A stretch of 64,000 bases of DNA from Pseudomonadota bacterium (GCA_021784755.1 JAJYHM010000049.1:1-64000); one strand, 5' to 3'; numbered from the stretch's first letter, positions 15,809 through 27,145 are shown. Notes: a model not told the origin generated them from the letters alone. Translations and numbers: made by a program.

Positions 15809-18800
15809 TGCCCAAGCGCGACGATATCAAGAGCGTTCTCATCATAGGCGCCGGGCCGATCGTGATCGGCCAAGGCTGCGAGTTCGATTACTCCGGCACG
15901 CAGGCCTGCCGGGCCCTCAAGGAGGAGGGCCTGCGCGTCATTCTGGTGAATTCGAACCCGGCTACGATCATGACTGACCCCGATCTCGCCGACGCCACCT
16001 ATGTGGAACCAATCAATTGGCGAGTGCTGGAGCGGATCATCGCCAAGGAGCGTCCAGACGCCTTGCTCCCGACCATGGGCGGCCAAACGGCGCTCAATTG
16101 CGCCCTCGACTTGGATCGCGAGGGAGTCTTGGAGCGTTATGGGGTACGCATGATCGGGGCCTCGAAGGCCGCGATCGACAAGGCTGAAGACCGCGAGCTT
16201 TTCAAGAAGGCGATGGAGTCGATCGGTCTGGACGTGGCCAAGGGTGCCATCGCGCACAGCTTGGAGGAGGCCCTTCAGGTGCATGCCCTGGTGGGGTTCC
16301 CGGCGATCATCCGGCCGTCGTTCACGCTCGGCGGCACCGGGGGAGGCATCGCTTACAATCGCGAGGAATTCGTGCAGCTGTGTGAGCGCGGGCTGGATGC
16401 CTCCCCAACCCACGAGCTTCTTATCGAGGAGTCCATCATCGGTTGGAAGGAATACGAGATGGAGGTCGTGCGCGACCGTCTCGACAACTGCATCATCGTC
16501 TGCGCTATCGAGAACATCGATCCGATGGGCGTGCACACGGGTGATTCCATCACCGTCGCCCCCGCGCAGACCCTGACGGACAAAGAGTACCAGAGGATGC
16601 GGGACGCCAGCATCGCCGTGCTGCGCGAGATTGGCGTGGAGACGGGCGGGTCAAACGTCCAGTTCGCGGTCAACCCGCAGACCGGGCAAATGATTGTCAT
16701 CGAGATGAATCCGCGCGTGTCCCGGTCATCGGCCCTCGCCTCCAAGGCGACTGGCTTTCCGATCGCCAAGGTGGCCGCCAAGCTCGCTATCGGCTACACC
16801 CTGGACGAGTTGCGTAACGATATTACCGGCGGAATGACACCGGCATCCTTTGAGCCCAGCATCGACTACGTGGTCACGAAGATCCCCCGCTTCACCTTCG
16901 AGAAGTTCCCCAAGGCCGATCCGGCGTTGACCACGCAAATGAAATCGGTGGGTGAGGTCATGGCGATCGGGCGCACCTTCCAGGAGTCTTTGCAGAAGGC
17001 CATGCGCAGCCTCGAGATCGACAGTTATGGGTTCGAGCCGCGCGTGGACCGTGCAAGCGATGCGAAGGCCGCGCGCGATCGTCTGGTTCAGGAGTTGAAG
17101 GTGCCCGGGGCGGAGCGGCTCTGGTATGTGGCGGATGCCTTGCGCGCGGGCTTCACTCCGCGCGAGGTGCACGAATTGACGCGCATTGATCCCTGGTTTG
17201 TCGCGCAGATCGCCGAAATCGTCGCCGCGGAGGCGGAGATCGAGGAGTGGGGTGCATTGGGCGCGCTTGATGTCGCGCGCGTTCGGGGCTGGAAGCGCCG
17301 CGGGTTTTCGGATCGACGGATTGCGGCGCTTCTTCGTTGCGCTGAGGACTCGATTCGCGCATACCGCTATGCCCACGCCATCCATCCCGTTTATAAGCGC
17401 GTGGATTCCTGCGCCGCCGAGTTCGGATCGACAACCGCTTACATGTATTCGACCTACGAAGAGGAGTGCGAGGCCCTTCCGGAGAATTGCGACAAGGTTA
17501 TCGTGCTCGGCAGTGGGCCCAACCGCATCGGTCAGGGTATTGAGTTCGACTACTGCTGTGTCCATGCCTCCATGGCCTTGCGTGAGAATGGCTATCAGAC
17601 CATCATGGTCAATTGCAATCCGGAGACCGTATCCACGGATTACGATATCTCCGACAGGCTCTATTTCGAGCCTCTGACGCTTGAAGATGTGCTCGAGATC
17701 GCGCGCATCGAGCGGCCGACGGGCGTGATTGTGCAGTACGGGGGACAGACGCCCCTGAAGCTCGCGCGCGGGCTTGCCGCCAATGGTGTTCCCATCGTCG
17801 GGACGAGCCCCGCTTGCATCGATTTGGCCGAGGATCGGGAACGCTTCCAGCACTTGATCACGGGCCTTGGCTTGTTGCAGCCGCCCAATCGCATCGCGCA
17901 CAACGCGGTCGATGCGGTGGCATTGGCGGAGGAGACCGGATATCCGCTCGTCGTGCGACCCTCTTATGTCCTGGGGGGGCGCGCCATGGAAATCTGTCAT
18001 AACAAGGACGACCTCGAGGTCTACATGCGGATCGCGGTTCGCGTGTCCGAGGACAGCCCCATTCTCCTCGACCGATTCTTGAGTGATGCGGTCGAGGTGG
18101 ATGTGGATGCGGTCTCCGACGGCGAGCGGGTGGTGATCGCCGGGATCATGGAGCATATCGAGGAGGCGGGCGTTCATTCCGGCGACTCGGCCTGCTCGCT
18201 GCCGCCTTTCAGTCTTTCCGAGGCGCTGCAGGACGAATTGCGCCGCCAGACCGTGGCCTTGGCCAAGGCTCTGGATGTGGTGGGCCTCATGAACGTGCAG
18301 TTTGCGATCAAGGACCAGGACGTCTACGTGCTCGAGGTGAACCCTCGGGCGTCCCGTACGATACCGTACGTCTCGAAGGCGACGGCCCGCCCGTTTGCCA
18401 AAATCGCGGCGCGCGTGATGATGGGGTATTCCCTCGAGAGCCAGGGGGTGGTCTCCGAGGTCGTACCGGCTTATTGCTCAGTGAAGGAGGCCGTTTTCCC
18501 GTTCATAAAGTTCCCGGGGGTCGATACCGTCCTCGGACCCGAGATGAAATCGACGGGTGAAGTGATGGGGATCGGCAGGAGCTTCGGCGAGGCCTTCGCG
18601 AAATCGCAGATTGCCGCCGGTGCCGCGATTCCGGGTGGGGGCAGGCTCTTTATTAGTGTGCGCGACCGCGACCGGGGGCCGGCCGTGGCTATCGCACGCT
18701 ACTTCGCCGATCACGGGTTCGAGCTTCTGGCCACGCGCGGAACGGCGGCCGCGCTTGAGGCGGCGGGGCTCAAGGTGCGGGCGGTCAACAAGGTCTCCGA

Positions 18801-19041
18801 GGGTCGCCCGCATGTGGTGGATATGATCAAGAACGACGAGATCGATATCATCGTCAATACCGTTGCCGACAAACAGAGCATGGCCGACTCTTATCAGATT
18901 CGTCGCGAGGCCTTGCAGCATAAGGTGACGAACTATACGACGCTCGCCGCGGCGCGTGCAGCATGCGAGGCGCACGGGAACATGCAGGAGTTTGAGGTAC
19001 GGTGTTTGCAGGACTTGCATAAGGAGATTGCGCATGACTAA
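15808..19041 (+). CDS. carB: Carbamoyl phosphate synthase large subunit CarB
   Basis: A 1077-residue CarB that makes carbamoyl phosphate from bicarbonate, ammonia and two ATP. Two homologous ATP-grasp halves are visible: [20 protein letters not shown] near the start and [20 protein letters not shown] near residue 570. The C-terminal allosteric domain ([20 protein letters not shown]) should respond to UMP/ornithine. Length is standard. In contrast to Pseudomonas there is no extra ORF between carA and carB; the genes overlap by one base. The stop overlaps the greA start by eight bases. Confidence 0.98.
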   Translation: MPKRDDIKSVLIIGAGPIVIGQGCEFDYSGTQACRALKEEGLRVILVNSNPATIMTDPDLADATYVEPINWRVLERIIAKERPDALLPTMGGQTALNCALDLDREGVLERYGVRMIGASKAAIDKAEDRELFKKAMESIGLDVAKGAIAHSLEEALQVHALVGFPAIIRPSFTLGGTGGGIAYNREEFVQLCERGLDASPTHELLIEESIIGWKEYEMEVVRDRLDNCIIVCAIENIDPMGVHTGDSITVAPAQTLTDKEYQRMRDASIAVLREIGVETGGSNVQFAVNPQTGQMIVIEMNPRVSRSSALASKATGFPIAKVAAKLAIGYTLDELRNDITGGMTPASFEPSIDYVVTKIPRFTFEKFPKADPALTTQMKSVGEVMAIGRTFQESLQKAMRSLEIDSYGFEPRVDRASDAKAARDRLVQELKVPGAERLWYVADALRAGFTPREVHELTRIDPWFVAQIAEIVAAEAEIEEWGALGALDVARVRGWKRRGFSDRRIAALLRCAEDSIRAYRYAHAIHPVYKRVDSCAAEFGSTTAYMYSTYEEECEALPENCDKVIVLGSGPNRIGQGIEFDYCCVHASMALRENGYQTIMVNCNPETVSTDYDISDRLYFEPLTLEDVLEIARIERPTGVIVQYGGQTPLKLARGLAANGVPIVGTSPACIDLAEDRERFQHLITGLGLLQPPNRIAHNAVDAVALAEETGYPLVVRPSYVLGGRAMEICHNKDDLEVYMRIAVRVSEDSPILLDRFLSDAVEVDVDAVSDGERVVIAGIMEHIEEAGVHSGDSACSLPPFSLSEALQDELRRQTVALAKALDVVGLMNVQFAIKDQDVYVLEVNPRASRTIPYVSKATARPFAKIAARVMMGYSLESQGVVSEVVPAYCSVKEAVFPFIKFPGVDTVLGPEMKSTGEVMGIGRSFGEAFAKSQIAAGAAIPGGGRLFISVRDRDRGPAVAIARYFADHGFELLATRGTAAALEAAGLKVRAVNKVSEGRPHVVDMIKNDEIDIIVNTVADKQSMADSYQIRREALQHKVTNYTTLAAARAACEAHGNMQEFEVRCLQDLHKEIAHD

Positions 19042-19510
19042 GGTTCCTCTCACGGTAAGCGGCGCCGAGAAGCTGAAACAGGAGCTGCATCGCCTAAAGA
19101 CCGTGGAGCGGCCGCGTATCATTCAGGCGATCGCGGAGGCTCGGGCGCACGGCGATTTGTCGGAAAACGCCGAATATCACGCGGCCAAGGAACAGCAGAG
19201 CTTTATCGAAGGACGGATCAGCGAGGTCGAGGCTAAGCTCGGTAACGCCCAGATCATCGATCCTTTGACCGTCAATGCGGGCGGGCGGGTTGTGTTTGGT
19301 GCGACCGTCGATCTCTTCGAGGAGGACGGGCAGCGCGAGGTGACCTACCAAATCGTCGGTGATGACGAGGCCGACATTCACAAGGGGAAGATCTCGATCA
19401 GTTCCCCTATCGCGCGCGCCTTGATCGGCAAGGAAGACGGGGATGTTGTGGAGGTCGTGGTTCCGGACGGGACCCGCCAGTATGAAATCCTGGGTATCCG
19501 TTACGTCTGA
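19034..19510 (+). CDS. greA: Transcript cleavage factor GreA
   Basis: A 158-residue GreA, which rescues backtracked RNA polymerase by stimulating transcript cleavage. The N-terminal coiled coil has the acidic tip [16 protein letters not shown], and the C-terminal FKBP-like domain ends [20 protein letters not shown]. The ATG at 19034 overlaps the carB stop (ATGACTAA), so greA is part of the car operon, an arrangement also reported for Pseudomonas. The upstream extension in the track is carB in another frame. Confidence 0.96.
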   Translation: MTKVPLTVSGAEKLKQELHRLKTVERPRIIQAIAEARAHGDLSENAEYHAAKEQQSFIEGRISEVEAKLGNAQIIDPLTVNAGGRVVFGATVDLFEEDGQREVTYQIVGDDEADIHKGKISISSPIARALIGKEDGDVVEVVVPDGTRQYEILGIRYV

Positions 19511-19925
19511 GCGGCGGTCGTTCGCGCTTGGTGTAGCGCGCGTGGCCGCGGTGTTCTGGATGGGCAGCCTCTGGACCACGGCGGCCGTGGTCGCGCTTTT
19601 GTTCTGGCGGCTCCCGCAGTCGGTCGCGGGCGGGCTTGCGGGCGATCTGTTCGTCGCAGGCCAGGGCCTCGGTCTCATTCTGGGCGGGGTTGTCGCGCAA
19701 ACGGTGCCTCCGGGCCGTTATCGGCGTTTGGCCCAGATCGCTTGGGCGCTCGATGGCGCGTTCGCGCTTATCATCCTGCCCATCATGGCCTATCTGCGCG
19801 GCGCGCCGGATTTTGGCCCCCAAAGCCCCACCTGGGGCCTCTTCATGGCTATGCACGCCGTTTCTACCACGATCTACCTGATTGAAGGCGTACTGGGTCT
19901 CGTGGTCGTGGCCCGCGCCCTGTAG
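19482..19925 (+). CDS. DUF4149-type membrane protein
   Basis: A 147-residue protein with four predicted membrane helices: [20 protein letters not shown], a segment around [18 protein letters not shown], one around [18 protein letters not shown], and [16 protein letters not shown]. This matches the DUF4149 pattern in length and spacing; no function is known. The ATG at 19482 lies inside greA, overlapping by 29 bases, so coupling to greA is likely. The RNA-binding gene yhbY, often at this spot, is absent. Confidence 0.65.
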   Translation: MKSWVSVTSERRSFALGVARVAAVFWMGSLWTTAAVVALLFWRLPQSVAGGLAGDLFVAGQGLGLILGGVVAQTVPPGRYRRLAQIAWALDGAFALIILPIMAYLRGAPDFGPQSPTWGLFMAMHAVSTTIYLIEGVLGLVVVARAL

Positions 19926-19942
19926 CCCAAAGAGCGAAGACG

Positions 19943-20569
19943 ATGGCCCGTAACCGGTGGATGGATGAGCATTTCGCCGATCCCTATGTGAAGCGCGCCC
20001 AGGCTGAGGGTTATCGCTCGCGCGCGGCCTATAAGCTCATGGAAATCGACGCCCGCGACCATCTCATACGTCCCGACAGCATCATCGCCGACTTGGGCTC
20101 GGCCCCAGGGGGCTTTTCCCAGTATGCGGCCGGTAGGCTCGGGCCTGCCGGTCGTCTGGTGGCGGTCGATGTTCTAGCCATGGATCCCTTGCCGGGTGTT
20201 ACGTTTATTCAAGGCGATTTCACCGAGCCTGAATGCTATGCACAGGTTCAAAGGGCCCTGGGGGACCGAGTGGATCTTGTAATTTCGGATATGGCCCCCA
20301 ATATGAGCGGTGTGGGGGTGTCGGATCAGGCCCGGGCCGTTGGGCTTGCCGAGATCGCCCTGGATTTTGCCGCCTCGTGCTTGACCCGAGACGGTAGTTG
20401 TCTTATTAAAGTCTTTCAGGGTGCCGGATTTACGGAGCTTTTGGCCGATATGCGGCGCCGTTTCCAACGGGTGGCCACGCGCAAACCGCCGGCGTCGCGC
20501 CCCCGTAGCCCCGAGGTCTACCTCCTCGGTACCGGGTTACGGCCTGTTGTGTCGGGACCGGAGTCGTAG
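19943..20569 (+). CDS. rlmE: 23S rRNA 2'-O-methyltransferase RlmE (FtsJ/RrmJ)
   Basis: A 208-residue RlmE that methylates U2552 of 23S rRNA late in 50S assembly. The K-D-K-E catalytic set is complete: Lys31 (AAYKLMEID), Asp116 (ISDMAPNMSG), Lys156 (CLIKVFQG) and Glu191 (SPEVYLLG). The SAM loop is DLGSAPGGFSQYA. It precedes ftsH by 45 bases, the usual heat-shock linked pair, though I saw no sigma-32 motif here. Confidence 0.97.
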   Translation: MARNRWMDEHFADPYVKRAQAEGYRSRAAYKLMEIDARDHLIRPDSIIADLGSAPGGFSQYAAGRLGPAGRLVAVDVLAMDPLPGVTFIQGDFTEPECYAQVQRALGDRVDLVISDMAPNMSGVGVSDQARAVGLAEIALDFAASCLTRDGSCLIKVFQGAGFTELLADMRRRFQRVATRKPPASRPRSPEVYLLGTGLRPVVSGPES

Positions 20570-20614
20570 GAGAATGGCGGCAGGCGCGTCTTTTGGGGCG
20601 CACGAGGTCACACC

Positions 20615-22528
20615 TTGAATAATCTCGCAAAGAATCTGCTGCTGTGGCTCATTATCGCCATCGTTCTGATGTCGGTCTTCAACAGCTTCGGTAACCACCA
20701 CCCGGCGGTGCACTCCATCCCGTTTTCGCGGTTCATCAATCACGTGAAACAGGGGCAGGTAGGCCGCGTCGTCATCAAGGGTCACGAGATCACGGGTATC
20801 ACCAAGACCGGTCAGCGCTTCCAGACCTATACGCCGACCGACTCCGGATTGATCGACCAGCTGTTGAATAATGGCGTGAGTGTCGATGCCAAGCCGCCGG
20901 CGCAGCAGTCTCTGCTCCTGCAGATATTCATCAACTGGTTCCCATTGCTGTTGTTTGTCGGGGTGTGGATCTTCTTCATGCGCCAGATGCAGGGGGGCGG
21001 TGGCGGTCGCAGCGCGATGAGCTTCGGGAAGAGCAAGGCGCGGATGTTGACGGAAGACACCAATAAAGTGACATTCGACGACGTCGCAGGTGTCGAAGAA
21101 GCCAAGGAAGAGGTCAAGGAGTTGGTCGAGTTTCTGCGGGACCCGACCAAGTTCCAGAAGCTCGGCGGACGGATCCCGCGCGGGGTGCTCATGACGGGTA
21201 GCCCTGGTACCGGCAAGACGCTGCTCGCCAAGGCGATTGCTGGTGAAGCGAAGGTCCCTTTCTTCTCGATCTCGGGTTCGGATTTCGTCGAGATGTTCGT
21301 GGGTGTCGGCGCTTCGCGCGTCCGCGACATGTTCGACCAGGCGAAGAAACACGCGCCATGTATCATCTTCATTGACGAGATCGATGCGGTCGGCCGGCAG
21401 CGCGGTGCGGGCCTCGGTGGTGGACATGACGAGCGTGAGCAGACATTAAACCAGCTCCTCGTGGAGATGGACGGGTTTGAGGGTAGCGAGGGCGTGATCG
21501 TAATCGCCGCCACCAACCGGCCCGACGTCCTGGATCCGGCCCTTCTGCGGCCAGGCCGTTTCGATCGGCAAGTCTTCGTGCCGCTGCCCGACATCCGGGG
21601 CCGTGAACAGATCATCCGTATCCATATGCGCAAGGTGCCGGTGTCGGATGACGTGGTCCCGAGCATTCTTGCCCGTGGGACACCCGGCTTCTCCGGCGCC
21701 GATCTTGCCAATCTTGTCAACGAGGCCGCCTTGTTCGCGGCGCGCGCCAACAAGCGGCTCGTGGAGATGCAGGACTTTGAGCTCGCCAAAGACAAGATCG
21801 TCATGGGTGCCGAACGGCGGTCCATAGTGATGCCCGAGAAGGAGCGAATCAATACCGCTTACCATGAATCAGGCCACGCCGTGGTCGCGCGGCTATTGCC
21901 CAATACCGATCCTGTGCACAAGGTGACCATCATCCCGCGCGGCCGCGCACTGGGTGTGACGATGCAGCTACCGACCGAGGATCGCTATAGCCACGATCGC
22001 GAGTACCTTCTGTCGACCGTGGCCGTGCTCATGGCAGGCCGTATAGCGGAGGAGGTCTTCATGCATCAGATGACCACTGGGGCGGCCAATGATTTCGAGC
22101 GGGCCACGGAGCTTGCGCGCAACATGGTGAGCCGCTGGGGCATGAGTGATCGGCTGGGTACGCGCGTGTACGGCGAGAACCAAAGTGAGGTCTTCCTTGG
22201 GCGCGACGTGACGACGCACAAGAACCTGAGCGATGCCACGGCCCAACTCGTGGACGCCGAGATCCGCCGGATCATCGACGAGCAGTACACACGCGCGCGG
22301 CGCGTCATCGAGACCAATAAGGACAAGGTGGAGATGATGGCTGGCATGCTCCTCGAGTGGGAGACGCTCGACACCGATCAGATCAACGATATCATGGAGG
22401 GCCGCAAGCCGCGCCCCCCGTACGGCTACAATGATCCCACCCCGGGTGGCGATAGTAGCGAGCCCAAGGCTGCGGATCGGGCCGTCGTGAAGCCCCGCAT
22501 GGATACCCCGGCAGGGGAATCCCGGTAG
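20615..22528 (+). CDS. ftsH: Membrane AAA+ metalloprotease FtsH
   Basis: A 637-residue FtsH that degrades damaged membrane proteins and regulators. Two N-terminal membrane helices flank a periplasmic domain (first [18 protein letters not shown], second [20 protein letters not shown]). The AAA domain has Walker A GSPGTGKT, where most FtsH have GPPGTGKT, Walker [16 protein letters not shown] and the [23 protein letters not shown]. The zinc motif is HESGH. The start is a TTG at 20615 preceded by GAGG; no in-frame ATG fits. folP follows by eight bases. Confidence 0.97.
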   Translation: MNNLAKNLLLWLIIAIVLMSVFNSFGNHHPAVHSIPFSRFINHVKQGQVGRVVIKGHEITGITKTGQRFQTYTPTDSGLIDQLLNNGVSVDAKPPAQQSLLLQIFINWFPLLLFVGVWIFFMRQMQGGGGGRSAMSFGKSKARMLTEDTNKVTFDDVAGVEEAKEEVKELVEFLRDPTKFQKLGGRIPRGVLMTGSPGTGKTLLAKAIAGEAKVPFFSISGSDFVEMFVGVGASRVRDMFDQAKKHAPCIIFIDEIDAVGRQRGAGLGGGHDEREQTLNQLLVEMDGFEGSEGVIVIAATNRPDVLDPALLRPGRFDRQVFVPLPDIRGREQIIRIHMRKVPVSDDVVPSILARGTPGFSGADLANLVNEAALFAARANKRLVEMQDFELAKDKIVMGAERRSIVMPEKERINTAYHESGHAVVARLLPNTDPVHKVTIIPRGRALGVTMQLPTEDRYSHDREYLLSTVAVLMAGRIAEEVFMHQMTTGAANDFERATELARNMVSRWGMSDRLGTRVYGENQSEVFLGRDVTTHKNLSDATAQLVDAEIRRIIDEQYTRARRVIETNKDKVEMMAGMLLEWETLDTDQINDIMEGRKPRPPYGYNDPTPGGDSSEPKAADRAVVKPRMDTPAGESR

Positions 22529-22535
22529 CGGCGCG

Positions 22536-23384
22536 ATGAGCGAGGCGAGCAAGGCCGCGGCATGCTGGCTGCGGCCGGATGGCCGGGTTGCTATTATGGG
22601 CATCTTGAATGTGACCCCCGATTCGTTTTCAGACGGGGGTCTTTTTTTGTCCCGTGATCAGGCGCTCAAACATGTCGAAGCCCTGGTCGCGGCGGGGGCC
22701 GATATCATAGATATCGGTGGCGAGTCGACGCGTCCGGGGGCCACCCCCGTGAGCCCCGAAGAGGAGTGCGAACGCGTCATCCCGGTCTTGGAGGCGCTCT
22801 GTGGTCGGCTCCCCGTGTCGTTCTCGGTGGATACCTCCGAACCTTTGGTCATGACCGAGGCGGTCGCGGCGGGAGCCTCCCTGATTAATGATGTGCGCGC
22901 CCTGACGAGACCCGGAGCCCTGGCCGCGGCGGCCAAGCTCGGCGTACCGGTTTGTCTGATGCATGAGCCGGGCGGATCGTCCATCATGGGGACGCGTGGC
23001 AGCTCGGGCGACATCGTAGGCGAGGTGAAATCCTATCTCGCCCAGCGCATAGAAGCGGCGTGCCTAGCGGGTATCCCCCGTGATCGCATCATCGTCGACC
23101 CGGGGTTTGGTTTCGGCAAGGATTTGGCCGAGAACCGCAGTCTGTTGTTCGACTTGCCAGAGATTGCGGCACTGGCCCCAGTTCTGGTCGGCATCTCCCG
23201 TAAGCGTATGACGGGCGAGCCCTGGGGTTTGCCGGCGGGCGGGCGGCTTCAGACCAGTGTTGCGCTGGCACTGGCCGCGATCCAAGGCGGTGCGAAGGTT
23301 GTGCGTGTGCATGATGTGCGCGAGACGCGGGAGGCGGTGCGCGCTTGGGAGTGGGTATTCGAACCTAAGGAGCGGGTTGCGTGA
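22536..23384 (+). CDS. folP: Dihydropteroate synthase FolP
   Basis: A 282-residue DHPS that joins p-aminobenzoate to the pterin pyrophosphate in folate synthesis. Signature segments are [34 protein letters not shown] and [20 protein letters not shown], with GISRKRMTG holding the pABA-binding Ser-Arg. The codons for the first signature also form a terminator-like hairpin (separate entry). The stop overlaps the glmM GTG start. Confidence 0.97.
   Translation: MSEASKAAACWLRPDGRVAIMGILNVTPDSFSDGGLFLSRDQALKHVEALVAAGADIIDIGGESTRPGATPVSPEEECERVIPVLEALCGRLPVSFSVDTSEPLVMTEAVAAGASLINDVRALTRPGALAAAAKLGVPVCLMHEPGGSSIMGTRGSSGDIVGEVKSYLAQRIEAACLAGIPRDRIIVDPGFGFGKDLAENRSLLFDLPEIAALAPVLVGISRKRMTGEPWGLPAGGRLQTSVALALAAIQGGAKVVRVHDVRETREAVRAWEWVFEPKERVA
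22613..22648 (+). terminator. Terminator-like hairpin inside the folP coding sequence
   Basis: GACCCCC (22613-22619) pairs with GGGGGTC (22635-22641) across a 15-base loop and is followed at once by seven T residues. The structure fits a rho-independent terminator but sits about 75 bases into folP, in codons for [12 protein letters not shown]. If active it would cut transcription of folP and glmM after ftsH; translating ribosomes would be expected to mask it. Confidence 0.5.
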
Positions 23385-24748
23385 AGCGTCAGTATTTTGG
23401 TACGGACGGAATGCGGGGACGGGTCGGCGAGGAGCCGATTACCCCGGAGACCGTTTTGAAGTTGGGTTGGGCGGCCGGACGGGTGCTCTTGGCAAAGGGC
23501 GACGACCGCGGCAGCGTGTTGATTGGAAAGGACACGCGGATCTCGGGTTATCTGCTCGAGTCCGCTCTCGAGGCGGGCCTTTCGGCGGCCGGGGCGGACA
23601 TACGCCTGATAGGGCCCATGCCCACCCCTGGCATTGCCTATCTGACGCGCACCGCGCGCGCTCAGGCGGGGATCGTCATTAGCGCCTCGCACAACCCCTA
23701 CGAGGACAACGGCATCAAGTTTTTTTCGTCGCTCGGCACCAAGTTGCCCGATGAAGTGGAATGCGCGATAGAGGCCATGATGCGCAAGCCCATGCGTACG
23801 GTGCCGTCGGCTGAACTGGGAAAGGTCCGCCGTTTTCCGGATGCGGCCGGCCGCTATATCGAGTTTTGCAAGAGCACTTTCCCTTATCGTCTTGGGCTCG
23901 AGAGCCTGAAGATTGTGGTCGACTGCGCCCACGGGGCAGCCTATCAGATCGCCCCTCATGTCTTCGGTGAGTTGGGGGCGGAGGTCGTGGCGATCGGCAA
24001 TGCGCCGGATGGGTTCAATATCAACCGCGCCTGCGGATCGACCTGTCCGGAGACCTTGCGGCAAGCGGTCCTGGCGGCGGGTGCCGACCTCGGTATCGCT
24101 TTGGATGGCGACGGCGATCGCGTGGTCATGGTCGATCGGCACGGCTGCACGATCGATGGCGACCGCATCCTCTATATCATCGCCGCACACAGGAAGCGCT
24201 CGGGCGTCCCGGTGCCGGGCGTGGCCGGTACCCTCATGAGCAACGTGGGTCTCGAGCAAGCCCTGAAGCGCTTGGAGATCCCATTCGGGCGCACCGCAGT
24301 GGGCGACCGCTATGTGATGGCGCTCTTGGCGGAGCAGGGCTGGGATTTGGGTGGCGAGGCCTCAGGACACGTGATTTGTCTGGATAAGAGCACGACGGGC
24401 GATGGCGTGATTGCCGCCTTGCAGGTGCTTGCCGCCATGCGCGAGTCCGAACGCAGTCTCGCGGAGCTCGCCGAAGGGATGTCCGTCTACCCGCAGGCGC
24501 TCGTGAATGTCACTTTGAATCGCGGGGTGTCGGCGCGCGAGGTAGTACGGGCCCCTGAGGTGGTTGCCGTCCTCCATGAGGTCGAGCGTCGTCTGGGGAA
24601 CGCCGGTCGGGTGGTCTTACGACCGTCCGGGACCGAGCCCGTCGTGCGCGTCATGGTTGAGGCGGCTGAAGCCCAGATGGTGGCCGACCTCACCGAACAA
24701 CTGGCCGCGGCCGTCACCAAAGCGGCCGCCGGGGCTGCCGTAGCCTGA
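23381..24748 (+). CDS. glmM: Phosphoglucosamine mutase GlmM
   Basis: A 455-residue GlmM converting glucosamine-6-phosphate to glucosamine-1-phosphate for peptidoglycan and LPS. The N-terminus [12 protein letters not shown] is typical. The phosphoserine loop is [16 protein letters not shown], the metal loop [12 protein letters not shown], and the phosphate-binding loop [15 protein letters not shown]. The start is GTG at 23381 overlapping the folP stop (GTGA). Confidence 0.97.
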   Translation: MKRQYFGTDGMRGRVGEEPITPETVLKLGWAAGRVLLAKGDDRGSVLIGKDTRISGYLLESALEAGLSAAGADIRLIGPMPTPGIAYLTRTARAQAGIVISASHNPYEDNGIKFFSSLGTKLPDEVECAIEAMMRKPMRTVPSAELGKVRRFPDAAGRYIEFCKSTFPYRLGLESLKIVVDCAHGAAYQIAPHVFGELGAEVVAIGNAPDGFNINRACGSTCPETLRQAVLAAGADLGIALDGDGDRVVMVDRHGCTIDGDRILYIIAAHRKRSGVPVPGVAGTLMSNVGLEQALKRLEIPFGRTAVGDRYVMALLAEQGWDLGGEASGHVICLDKSTTGDGVIAALQVLAAMRESERSLAELAEGMSVYPQALVNVTLNRGVSAREVVRAPEVVAVLHEVERRLGNAGRVVLRPSGTEPVVRVMVEAAEAQMVADLTEQLAAAVTKAAAGAAVA

Positions 24749-24867
24749 TATGCGAATAGCGCGCATGGCCTGAAACGAGGGCCGGATTTTTCCGGGTTCG
24801 AAAATTGCTTTCCACCGGGCTTGCCGGTAACATCTGCGCGCGTTTCAGAAGAATATGTGGGGGGGGC

Positions 24868-25629
24868 GTGCGGCAGCCGTTGGTGATGGGTAACTGGAAG
24901 ATGAACGGCCGTCGCTCCATGGTCGAGGGTTTGCTGAAGGCCATCATGGCCGACATCGGTGATCTGTTCGGTGTCGAGGTCGTGGTATGCCCCCCTTATC
25001 CGTACCTCGGCTTGGTCATGGATAGGCTCGCCGCAAACAGCACCGTTGTCTGCGGGGCGCAAGATGTGAGCGCCTATACGGACGGGGCCTACACGGGCGA
25101 TGTATCGGCTGAGATGGCGCGCGATGTGGGCTGTCGATTTGCTATCATAGGTCACTCGGAGCGTCGCACCTTATTTCGGGAGACCGATGCGATTGTGGCG
25201 CAGAAATTTGCGCGCTCACTCGCGGCCGATCTGACGCCCGTCCTTTGCGTGGGCGAGACGGCAGCTGAGCGTGACGCGGGACGTACGCAGGAAGTGGTTC
25301 TTCGGCAGCTTTCCGCAGTATTCAAGGAGTGCGGGAGCAACGCCTTCGACCGCGCCGTGGTCGCCTACGAGCCGGTTTGGGCGATCGGTACGGGACGCGC
25401 GGCGAGCCCCGCAGAGGCGCAGACAGTTCACCGGTTCATCCGGGATGTGGTTGCGCGGCAGAGCGCAGAGGCGGCAGGGCGCTTGCGCATATTGTATGGC
25501 GGCAGCGTCAAGGCGCAGAACGCGCGTGATCTGTTTGAGCAGGACGACATAGATGGCGGCCTGATAGGGGGCGCGTCACTCGCGGGCGCCGACTTCGTCG
25601 GTATTTGCCGCGCGGCATGCATCGGGTAA
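24868..25629 (+). CDS. tpiA: Triose-phosphate isomerase TpiA
   Basis: A 253-residue TIM barrel interconverting dihydroxyacetone phosphate and glyceraldehyde-3-phosphate. Active-site residues are visible: the N-terminal Asn/Lys in GNWKMNG, His in [11 protein letters not shown] and Glu in [11 protein letters not shown], with the phosphate loop YGGSVKAQN. The GTG at 24868 is chosen since homologues begin a few residues before GNWKMN; the frame upstream has no homology. There is a G-rich ribosome binding site. secG follows 10 bases on. Confidence 0.96.
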   Translation: MRQPLVMGNWKMNGRRSMVEGLLKAIMADIGDLFGVEVVVCPPYPYLGLVMDRLAANSTVVCGAQDVSAYTDGAYTGDVSAEMARDVGCRFAIIGHSERRTLFRETDAIVAQKFARSLAADLTPVLCVGETAAERDAGRTQEVVLRQLSAVFKECGSNAFDRAVVAYEPVWAIGTGRAASPAEAQTVHRFIRDVVARQSAEAAGRLRILYGGSVKAQNARDLFEQDDIDGGLIGGASLAGADFVGICRAACIG

Positions 25630-25639
25630 GAAGGGCGTC

Positions 25640-26014
25640 ATGACGGTTTTTTTGGTGATCTTACAGATTTTAGTTGCGCTCACGCTGATCGGGGTCGTGC
25701 TTTTGCAGCACGGCAAGGGGGCCGATATGGGCGCTTCTTTCGGCGGCGGATCGTCGCAGACCTTGTTCGGGGCGCGTGGTTCGGCGACTTTTCTGAGCCG
25801 CGTGACTGCCGTGCTCGCAACCTTATTTTTTATAACGAGTTTAGGGCTCGCCTATCTTTCGGCACACCCGCGTTCTTTGCAGAGTGTGACCGAGATCGTG
25901 CGGCCCGCGGCCCCGGCCGCGCCGGTACCGCAAACGCAGCCCGCGGCCCCGGCCGCGCCGGTACCGCAATCCCCGTCCACTGTCCCCGGCATACCGGACC
26001 ACAAGGTCCCTTAG
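25640..26014 (+). CDS. secG: Preprotein translocase subunit SecG
   Basis: A 124-residue SecG, part of SecYEG in the inner membrane. Two membrane helices ([20 protein letters not shown] and [19 protein letters not shown]) flank the conserved loop [20 protein letters not shown]. The C-terminal tail holds a tandem [10 protein letters not shown] repeat, encoded by a 30-bp DNA repeat with a 36-bp period. The gene precedes tRNA-Leu, the order usual in gammaproteobacteria. Confidence 0.94.
   Translation: MTVFLVILQILVALTLIGVVLLQHGKGADMGASFGGGSSQTLFGARGSATFLSRVTAVLATLFFITSLGLAYLSAHPRSLQSVTEIVRPAAPAAPVPQTQPAAPAAPVPQSPSTVPGIPDHKVP
25904..25969. repeat. Two-copy direct repeat in the secG tail
   Basis: A 30-bp unit, CCCGCGGCCCCGGCCGCGCC plus GGTACCGCAA, occurs at 25904-25933 and again at 25940-25969 without change. 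The 36-bp period keeps the reading frame and duplicates a Pro/Ala-rich segment. Copy number may vary between strains. Confidence 0.9.
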
Positions 26015-26053
26015 TGCGAGGTCTAGGGTTAAGGACGGGATAGAGTCGAGTTC

Positions 26054-26138
26054 GCCGAAGTGGTGGAATTGGTAGACACGCCGTCTTGAGGGGGCGGTGG
26101 CGCAAGCTGTGCGGGTTCGAGTCCCGCCTTCGGCACCA
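26054..26138 (+). tRNA. tRNA-Leu (anticodon GAG)
   Basis: An 85-base tRNA with a long variable arm. The acceptor arms GCCGAAG and CTTCGGC pair fully, discriminator A, encoded CCA. The D-arm GGTGGAATTGGTAGACAC and the T-arm GCGGGTTCGAGTCCCGC are standard. The anticodon loop TTGAGGG gives GAG, reading CUC/CUU. It sits between secG and the nuo promoter. Confidence 0.97.
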
Positions 26139-26214
26139 GATTTTCCTCCAGCCCGCCTCTCTCGAGGATGGCTAACCGCTTGAAATAGAATAAAACTATA
26201 GGGCGCGCCCTGGC

Positions 26215-26244
26215 TTGACTTGCGCGCGCAGGGGTGTCTAGACT
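26215..26244 (+). promoter_or_regulatory. Predicted promoter of the nuo operon
   Basis: TTGACT (26215-26220), an 18-base spacer, TAGACT (26239-26244). It lies about 50 bases before nuoA and after tRNA-Leu. It is the only clear sigma-70-like signal found for the 14 genes that follow. Confidence 0.6.
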
Positions 26245-26296
26245 AACCAACCCGGCGGCTTTCAGCCATGCCCGAGGTCCATCTCGAGGAAAGCGG

Positions 26297-26653
26297 ATGT
26301 TACAAAATTATCTGCCTATTCTGATTTTCATAGGCGTAGGCGTCGTCGTCGGCGTCCTACCGATGGTCCTCGGCCGCGTGCTCGCTCCTCATCACCCGGA
26401 TGCCGCCAAGCTCTCGCCCTACGAATGCGGCTTCGAGGCGTTCGAGGATTCGCGCATGAAGTTCGATGTGCGTTACTACCTCGTCGCCATCCTATTTATT
26501 GTCTTCGATCTCGAGATCGCGTTTTTGTTCCCGTGGGCCGTGGCCCTAAAGCAGATCGGACGCCCGGGTTTTTTGGCCATGGTTTTATTCCTGGGAATTC
26601 TGGTCGTGGGATTTGTCTATGAGTGGATGAAAGGGGCGCTCGAGTGGGAGTAG
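26297..26653 (+). CDS. nuoA: Complex I subunit NuoA
   Basis: A 118-residue membrane-arm subunit with three helices. The loop after helix 1 carries [20 protein letters not shown], the family signature, followed by [20 protein letters not shown]. The ATG at 26297 is preceded by GAGGAAAG; the longer frame crosses the promoter. The gene overlaps nuoB by ten bases. Confidence 0.96.
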   Translation: MLQNYLPILIFIGVGVVVGVLPMVLGRVLAPHHPDAAKLSPYECGFEAFEDSRMKFDVRYYLVAILFIVFDLEIAFLFPWAVALKQIGRPGFLAMVLFLGILVVGFVYEWMKGALEWE

Positions 26654-27120
26654 AAGGCATTCTCGACAAGGGCTGGGTCGTCACATCCGCGGACAAGGTG
26701 ATCAATTGGACGCGGACGGGGTCCCTGTGGCCCATGACGTTCGGGCTCGCCTGTTGCGCGGTCGAGATGATGCATGCCGGCGCCGCGCGTTATGACCTGG
26801 ATCGTTTCGGTGTGGTGTTTCGGCCGAGCCCGCGGCAGTCGGATGTGATGATCGTCGCGGGCACCTTGGTCAACAAAATGGCCCCGGCCCTGCGTAAGGT
26901 TTATGACCAGATGGCGGAGCCGCGTTGGGTCATTTCCATGGGATCGTGTGCCAATGGAGGTGGGTACTATCACTACTCATACGCTGTGGTGCGCGGCTGC
27001 GACCGGATTGTGCCGGTGGATGTCTATGTACCCGGGTGTCCACCCACAGCAGAAGCCCTCCTCTATGGGATCATCCAGCTTCAAAACAAAATTCGGCGCA
27101 CGAACACGATCGCGCGTTGA
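26644..27120 (+). CDS. nuoB: Complex I subunit NuoB (cluster N2)
   Basis: A 158-residue subunit binding the terminal 4Fe-4S cluster N2 next to the quinone site. Ligands are the paired Cys in [12 protein letters not shown] plus those in [19 protein letters not shown] and [14 protein letters not shown]. The track begins at an ATG inside nuoA; the GTG at 26644 gives the usual [10 protein letters not shown] start and normal length, so I prefer it. Confidence 0.95.
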   Translation: MGVEGILDKGWVVTSADKVINWTRTGSLWPMTFGLACCAVEMMHAGAARYDLDRFGVVFRPSPRQSDVMIVAGTLVNKMAPALRKVYDQMAEPRWVISMGSCANGGGYYHYSYAVVRGCDRIVPVDVYVPGCPPTAEALLYGIIQLQNKIRRTNTIAR

Positions 27121-27145
27121 ACCCGACATAGGGCTCCCTTAAGTC

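Noticed and set aside
16726-18177. 483-residue minus-strand ORF opposite carB
   Set aside because: Antisense shadow; carB is intact and full length on the plus strand.
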